Shown here in pieces: positions 59,581 to 64,000 of a DNA stretch of 64,000 nt. The number at the start of each line of letters is the position of its first letter. Within the stretch, counting starts at the first letter, position 1. Source of the stretch: Planctomycetaceae bacterium (GTDB taxonomy: Bacteria; Planctomycetota; Planctomycetia; Planctomycetales; Planctomycetaceae); NCBI GenBank assembly GCA_024742875.1, contig JANSXP010000002.1, positions 124,001-188,000 on the forward strand, written 5' to 3'. A program made the position numbers and the translations under genes. The notes under the pieces were generated by a model. That model was given only the letters and a program-made list of their open reading frames with translations. It ran no database searches and was not told where the DNA came from.

Positions 59581-60528
59581 ATGTATGAACGTCTGACGAT
59601 CCTGAGCGGTCGAGGCAACCCAGCACTGGCCTCCGAAATTGGCGAGTATCTGGGCATTGGCCTGGGTCACGTGGACATCGGCAATTTTCCGGATGGCGAA
59701 ATCAGCGTGAAGCTGAACCAGAACATCCGGGGTTGTGATGTTTTCATCTGTCAGGCGACCTCCCCTCCGGTCAACGACAACCTGATGGAACTGCTGGTGC
59801 TGATTGACGCCTGCCGTCGCGCCAGTGCGGCCCGCATCACGGCCGTCATTCCGTATTTTGGCTACGCCAGGCAGGATCGCAAAGACTCGGGCCGCGTGCC
59901 CATCACGTCCAAACTCGTGGCCAATTTGATTGTCCAGTCGGGCGCCCATCGGGTGCTGACCATGGACCTGCACGCGGCTCAGATTCAGGGCTTTTTTGAT
60001 GTCCCCGTGGATCACCTTTACGCGGCCCCGATTCTCGATCGGCACTTTCGCACACTCGCCATTCCCGAAGAGGAACTGGTGATCGTCAGTCCGGACGAAG
60101 GCAGCATCAAACGCAGCCTGCAGCACCAGGAAAACCTGGGTGGATCTCTGGCGATCGTCGATAAACGACGGGCCAACGCTCTGGAAACCCGTCAGGCCAA
60201 TCTGATTGGCGGTCCCATCGACGGCAAAACGGCACTGATCTTTGACGACATGATCACGACGGCCGGCTCCATCACAGGAGCTGTGCGAGTCGCTCGCGAA
60301 CACGGGGCCCGAAAAATCTATGTCGGGGCAACGCACGGAGTCTTCTGTGGCCCCGCCGTTGATCGACTGAATTCGTCCGAAGTGGACGGAGTGATTGTGG
60401 CCAACACGTGCCGCGATGCTTCCAATTCGGACATCCGCAATCTCACGACCGTGTCTGTGGCGCCGCTGCTGGGGGAAGCCATTCGTCGTGTGCACCGCAA
60501 CGAATCTGTCAGCCATCTGTTTGACTGA
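59581..60528 (+). CDS. prs: Ribose-phosphate pyrophosphokinase
   Basis: 315 residues, the usual length. It makes PRPP from ribose 5-phosphate and ATP. RQDRKDSGRVPITSKLVANL (about 97) holds the ATP-binding loop. The PRPP loop is FDDMITTAGSITGA (near 221), and the end SVAPLLGEAIRRVHRNESVS followed by HLFD is typical of Prs. It is convergent with the kinase gene. A weak TTGACT lies upstream near 59490. Confidence 0.96.
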   Translation: MYERLTILSGRGNPALASEIGEYLGIGLGHVDIGNFPDGEISVKLNQNIRGCDVFICQATSPPVNDNLMELLVLIDACRRASAARITAVIPYFGYARQDRKDSGRVPITSKLVANLIVQSGAHRVLTMDLHAAQIQGFFDVPVDHLYAAPILDRHFRTLAIPEEELVIVSPDEGSIKRSLQHQENLGGSLAIVDKRRANALETRQANLIGGPIDGKTALIFDDMITTAGSITGAVRVAREHGARKIYVGATHGVFCGPAVDRLNSSEVDGVIVANTCRDASNSDIRNLTTVSVAPLLGEAIRRVHRNESVSHLFD

Positions 60529-60578
60529 CAGGTTGTCTGAGTCACGGAGGCGTCAGACCAATCACCCGACACGGCCGA

Positions 60579-62369
60579 TCAACTCTGATCGGGCCGCAGC
60601 GCGATGGACTTTAGGTCGGCAAAGTTGACAGCCCCGTCGTTGGCTCGGATCACGACTTCCCGTAACTGCCCGTCCCGCAGTTCGCAACTGCCCACCAGTT
60701 GCTCGTTGACGGTCACAAACCAGCCGTTCAAATGTTTCTCAACGACCACGACCTGATACCCGGGACTGTCATCTGTCCGCTGTTTCAGGGGTACGGTGGG
60801 CGATTCAGTGAACACCATAAACGCGCGTTCCGATTCGATGTCCGTCCCCGCACCAAACTGAACGCCCTCCGGACTGATACGCAGCGCCCGGTAATCCATG
60901 CCGTCGGCTGACACGGCAAAACAGATGTCGGCCGTGGCGCCGTCATCGAACAGTTCCAGACGTGTGCTGAATCGAAACAGATCAGGAGCGTCTTCTGACG
61001 GCTCGGGGATCTGAAAATGAATGGCTGCGCGTTCGCCCCGCAGCACGCCCACTTTTTCACTGTCGACATCCACCCAGAATGATCCGCCCAGCGCGGCCTG
61101 ACGATGTCGCCGATCCGGCAGCTCTTCACCGTTGAAAAAGAATGTGGGCAGGCCGGCCGCTTCCACGTTCTGCGGCATCAGGCGGGGGCGCTGCAGTGCG
61201 ACTCCTATCGCTGCCGCCATCAGGGCCGCCGCCAAAAGGCCAGTCAGCAGCGGTTTTCGGCCTGCCGAACGCGTCACACCACGCTCCAGAGGCAGTGGTT
61301 CCAGCTCCGGCAGCGGCTCATCGGCGCCATCCACAATCCTCTGCAGCCGCTCCGCCAGTTCCTGATAGCTGGCAATGCGATCTTCCACCTTGTGGTGCGT
61401 CATATCGAGGATGAGCGCCAGCACAGAGGCCGGCAGGTCGCCCGTGGCCTCCTGTCGCCACTGTTCATTGCCCGACATCTTGTCAGCAATCGCTTTGAAC
61501 GCATTGGCGCCGTGAAACGGCTGCTGTCCGGTCACCATGTGATACAGCGTGGCGCCCAGTGAGTAGATGTCGGCACGATGATCGACCGTGCTGTCCACCA
61601 GCTGTTCGGGAGCCGCATACGAAGGCGTGCCCAGGGTGGCTCCATCGACCGTCAGGCGCGTGGCATCTGTGCTGGTCAGCCGACGAAACGCCAGTCCGAA
61701 ATCCGTCACTTTGACAAACGGTCCCCGCGCATTGACACGTTTGCTGCCACGCTCCATCAGCAGCAGATTGGCGGGCTTGATGTCGCGATGCACGATCCCG
61801 GCCGATGCCGCATCATTCAGGGCACTGACAACCTGCTGGACGATGTCGAGCGCACAGTCAGTGGACAGGGCCCCCTCGCGCTCGATCAGATCCTGCAGGG
61901 ATTCGCCATCAATGAACTCCTGGGCAAGGAAGATCCGCTGATGGTGCACGCCGTAATCATGGACCACCACGACATTGGGATGCTGCAGACTGGCACCAAT
62001 CCTGGCTTCAATGCGACTGCGGGCGGTGGCCGAATCACTCTGCAGCACGCTCGGCTTCAGCAGCTTGAGCGCCACCATGCGGTCCAGTTTGGTATCCCGC
62101 GCTTTGTAGACGGCACCTGTGGCCCCCACACCCACGACATCCAGAAACTCGTAGCCTGGCAAAAAGGTATCGGGCTCTGCCAGAGGACGCAGCATATCCA
62201 CATCGGCAGAACTGATGAGGCTGGCTTCCACCGCATGATCACAGACATCGTGACGGGTACTGCCGGCCACAGTTTCAAACTGCTGTTCTGTGAGCAGCCC
62301 ACGTTCGACAGCCAGCTGCAGCAGTCGGATCCCGGCATTGCGGTTTGTCGGATCCGCGCCTTCCGTCAT
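60579..62369 (-). CDS. Membrane Ser/Thr protein kinase
   Basis: 596 residues. A 70-residue N-terminal helical segment is followed by a Hanks-type kinase (about 73-345). The glycine-rich loop is VGVGATGAVYK, the lysine K102 is in MVALKLL, and the catalytic loop is IVHRDIKPANLLL. The DFG motif is VTDFGLAF, and the activation segment ends in SYAAPEQL. A transmembrane helix (LTGLLAAALMAAAIGVAL, near 375-392) separates it from a periplasmic beta-rich domain that looks like a laminin-G-like sensor. It overlaps the upstream redox lipoprotein by 4 bases. Confidence 0.92.
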   Translation of the reverse strand: MTEGADPTNRNAGIRLLQLAVERGLLTEQQFETVAGSTRHDVCDHAVEASLISSADVDMLRPLAEPDTFLPGYEFLDVVGVGATGAVYKARDTKLDRMVALKLLKPSVLQSDSATARSRIEARIGASLQHPNVVVVHDYGVHHQRIFLAQEFIDGESLQDLIEREGALSTDCALDIVQQVVSALNDAASAGIVHRDIKPANLLLMERGSKRVNARGPFVKVTDFGLAFRRLTSTDATRLTVDGATLGTPSYAAPEQLVDSTVDHRADIYSLGATLYHMVTGQQPFHGANAFKAIADKMSGNEQWRQEATGDLPASVLALILDMTHHKVEDRIASYQELAERLQRIVDGADEPLPELEPLPLERGVTRSAGRKPLLTGLLAAALMAAAIGVALQRPRLMPQNVEAAGLPTFFFNGEELPDRRHRQAALGGSFWVDVDSEKVGVLRGERAAIHFQIPEPSEDAPDLFRFSTRLELFDDGATADICFAVSADGMDYRALRISPEGVQFGAGTDIESERAFMVFTESPTVPLKQRTDDSPGYQVVVVEKHLNGWFVTVNEQLVGSCELRDGQLREVVIRANDGAVNFADLKSIALRPDQS

Positions 62370-63025
62370 GGCTGCGTCTTTTCGCGCGCCTGCATCGCGG
62401 TGAGTGTTCGCAGCAGCGCCTTGACGGACGGTCGGTCAGCCGACTTGTCGTTGCCCACATAGGCGAACTGGATGCGTCCCTGCTTGTCGATGATGTAGGT
62501 TGACGGATGGGCGAGATTGGATTTGATGTTGAAGAACTCCACCGCCTCCAGCGAAGTGTCCAGGACAATCGGGAAAGGCACTTTGTCGACCTGTCCCTTG
62601 TCGGTGGTGCGGGCGGCTTCCGTGAACTCATTCAGGTGATCGGCATTGCCCGGATAGACAACAAGGATCTCCGTATCGAGATTCTGAAACTCTTCGTAAT
62701 TGGCAATCAGCCGAGCGGTCTGTGTTGTGCAGAAAGGACACAGCATGCCCGTCCAGCCTTCGGTAAAGACCAGCACCACATTCTGCTTTCCGGCGAACTC
62801 CGACAGCAGAACTTTTTCGCCCAGTGTGTCGTAAAAGACCAGCCCCTCAAGACTGTCCGGGGGCTCCACATTGGTTTCCACATCATCTTTGAACTGAATG
62901 CCCGAACCCTGTCCGGTGTTCAGGGACACGTCCGCATCAATGGTGGTCCCACCAGCGTCCTCAAACGCGCAACCAGCGGTCCCCGCGACCAGCAGCAGGC
63001 AGAACATACAGATCAGATGTTTCAT
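62366..63025 (-). CDS. Thioredoxin-fold (peroxiredoxin/AhpC-TSA-like) lipoprotein
   Basis: 219 residues from the ATG at 63025; a longer frame exists but the signal peptide starts here. KHLICMFCLLLVAGTAGC19 is a lipoprotein signal. The domain has the redox site C96-P-F-C99 in TGMLCPFCTTQ, and PSTYIIDKQGRIQFAYVG near the C-terminus, as in AhpC/TSA and TlpA-like proteins. It would act in the periplasm as a thiol reductase or peroxidase. Its stop overlaps the kinase start by 4 bases. Confidence 0.82.
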   Translation of the reverse strand: MKHLICMFCLLLVAGTAGCAFEDAGGTTIDADVSLNTGQGSGIQFKDDVETNVEPPDSLEGLVFYDTLGEKVLLSEFAGKQNVVLVFTEGWTGMLCPFCTTQTARLIANYEEFQNLDTEILVVYPGNADHLNEFTEAARTTDKGQVDKVPFPIVLDTSLEAVEFFNIKSNLAHPSTYIIDKQGRIQFAYVGNDKSADRPSVKALLRTLTAMQAREKTQP

Positions 63026-63685
63026 GACAGTCTCATGATCCCGCACGCAGAGCGTGTCCTGGTTGTACCGGGCCTGATCGCTCAGGGATGAACCCGGGTG
63101 TCGTCGGGCCACCAGACGTCTGGTCGCCGGCTGCAGTATTTCTTCAGTCGGTGTGGTGCATTGCTGGTCACTGGCGATCTGTCGCCAGCTCTCAGCCACC
63201 TGTCTCAGTCACCGGCCGCACCAGCGAACTCCACAGAATGCAGGGCCGCCTGACTGATGTGCATCATCTCACAGATCAGTTCCGGGCAACACCGTGATAT
63301 CACAGTGCCAAACAACACGGCCCCCATCTGCTGTATATAGTCTAACCGCGCAATAGAGGCATACCAACAGATGAGCGACACCACGAGCGAAATCTGTGTG
63401 ATCAGGGTCACACAACATCGGCGTAAACGCCAACGCCGTTACCTTCGATCGTGCTTCGCTGCGGCTGATTCTTACGGCTGCAGCTAAGACGACAAGAGCC
63501 GATTTTCCTTCGCCGTTTCGCCGAGACCAAACCGTTCGCCAGGTGGCAGCGCTCAGGGCCAGAACGGTCAGTAAGACGGGAACCGTCTGTCGCTTCTCTG
63601 GAGTGCCCGGTGCCCGCCGGGCTTTTGGCTCTCGACAGGGGCCATTCCCTCTGACAACTGCTGCCGCCATCGACGGAGATTCGAC
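63026..63685. other. Divergent intergenic region, no gene supported
   Basis: 660 bases between the redox lipoprotein and the YHS gene. Open frames on both strands lack motifs. A GCCCGG/CCGGGC hairpin with four T residues lies at 63605-63626, about 60 bases before the YHS start; it could be a terminator or leader attenuator. Confidence 0.5.
63605..63626 (+). terminator. Possible hairpin terminator or attenuator upstream of the YHS gene
   Basis: GCCCGG (63605-63610) pairs with CCGGGC (63617-63622), followed by TTTT. The gene immediately upstream is on the other strand, so a leader role is also possible. Confidence 0.35.
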
Positions 63686-64000
63686 ATGTTGACCTCGGCC
63701 ACGCCTGCCCCAACACCTGCCCCAACACCTGCCGACCACCTGTCCCGCAAGCGACATCTGCTGGCACCGCTGATCACGGCCGCCCTGATTGCCTGTTCGT
63801 CTGCCGCGGTGGCTCAGTCTCCTCGGCGCATTGGCCTGCAGGGCTATTGTCCTGTCACGCTGATTGACTCGGACTATCTGCAGAAGGGGCATCCGGGCCT
63901 GACGCAAAAGTACGATGGGGTGGAGTACCGCTTCACCAGTCGGGCCGCCCGGCGGGCGTTCAACGCCAACCCGCAGAGGTATCTGCCGGTTTTCGGCGGT
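63686..64000 (+). CDS. Exported YHS-domain protein, N-terminal part (3' end cut by window)
   Basis: 105 codons from the ATG at 63686 to the window edge, with no stop. An N-terminal Thr/Pro/Ala repeat (TPAPTPAPTPAD) precedes a hydrophobic export signal (LAPLITAALIACSSAAVAQ). The mature part begins with a YHS domain: GLQGYCPVTLIDSDYLQKG, YDGVEYRFTSRAARRAFNAN. YHS domains occur in metal- and copper-related exported proteins. The start of the repeat, in register with a 12-bp DNA repeat, is unusual for a signal peptide; translation might begin later. Confidence 0.75.
   Translation, partial: MLTSATPAPTPAPTPADHLSRKRHLLAPLITAALIACSSAAVAQSPRRIGLQGYCPVTLIDSDYLQKGHPGLTQKYDGVEYRFTSRAARRAFNANPQRYLPVFGG

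Noticed and set aside
63370-63490. Short basic open frame with ATG near 63371
   Set aside because: About 37 codons, no ribosome-binding site or motif; left as intergenic.

Overview
This window looks like chromosomal DNA of a planctomycete (phylum Planctomycetota), probably a marine or aquatic member of the Planctomycetaceae-like lineages. The reasons are the gene families, not a database match. They include a sulfatase with the C-x-P-x-R maturation motif, a DUF1080 hydrolase, a membrane dehydrogenase fused to a PVC-type c-heme domain, Tat-exported Gfo/Idh/MocA and SGNH enzymes, LL-diaminopimelate aminotransferase, a LEPR-XLL-like surface protein next to an ECF sigma factor, and a membrane Ser/Thr kinase. 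GC is moderately high throughout. I see no rRNA, tRNA, transposase, phage gene or CRISPR array.

Layout. 1-8.9 kb: the start of a bestrophin channel gene (cut by the window edge), a CbpA-type DnaJ, a secreted DUF1080 protein, a large c-heme dehydrogenase, a molybdopterin oxidoreductase and an AhpD-like protein. 8.9-10.1 kb is a gene-poor stretch with a 15-bp tandem repeat. 10.1-17.4 kb: a membrane vWA protein, an ankyrin protein, argS-cmoA, an SGNH hydrolase and a NUDIX hydrolase. 17.8-27.3 kb: a small Gly/Tyr-rich secreted protein, a minus-strand operon (DUF1444 protein, murG, sulfatase), an FAD oxidoreductase, and a uvrC / release-factor-like / small membrane protein operon in which uvrC is frameshifted at a C8 tract. 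27.5-42.1 kb: lipoprotein, dapL, a small hypothetical gene, an HtrA-like protease, two proteins with prenyltransferase-like repeats, guaA, an oxidoreductase, a DUF1499 protein, an ECF sigma / surface protein / mazG run, and mnmA.

42.2-56.7 kb is the main system: a minus-strand type II secretion / type IV pilus-like locus, read in the order D, E, F, G, H, I, J, K, then a PilM/PilN-like (GspL) fusion and a PilO-like multidomain protein. Several of its genes overlap by 4 bases. It is unusual in three ways. The GspD-like protein has secretin N-type repeats and a Spy-like N-terminal region but no recognisable secretin beta-barrel. The last gene joins a PilO-like part to Ig-like repeats and a possible GspC/PilP-like domain. 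The divergent neighbour is a secreted EF-hand protein with the same Gly/Arg/Phe-rich low-complexity sequence as the tail of the GspD-like protein.

56.7-64 kb: the EF-hand protein, surE, prs, a membrane Ser/Thr kinase overlapping a thioredoxin-fold lipoprotein, and the start of a YHS-domain protein cut by the right edge. Elsewhere, the vWA protein and one prenyltransferase-repeat protein share a TonB-like transmembrane helix (SxxxH) joined to very different periplasmic domains, a possible link to an ExbB/ExbD-type motor that is not encoded in the window.
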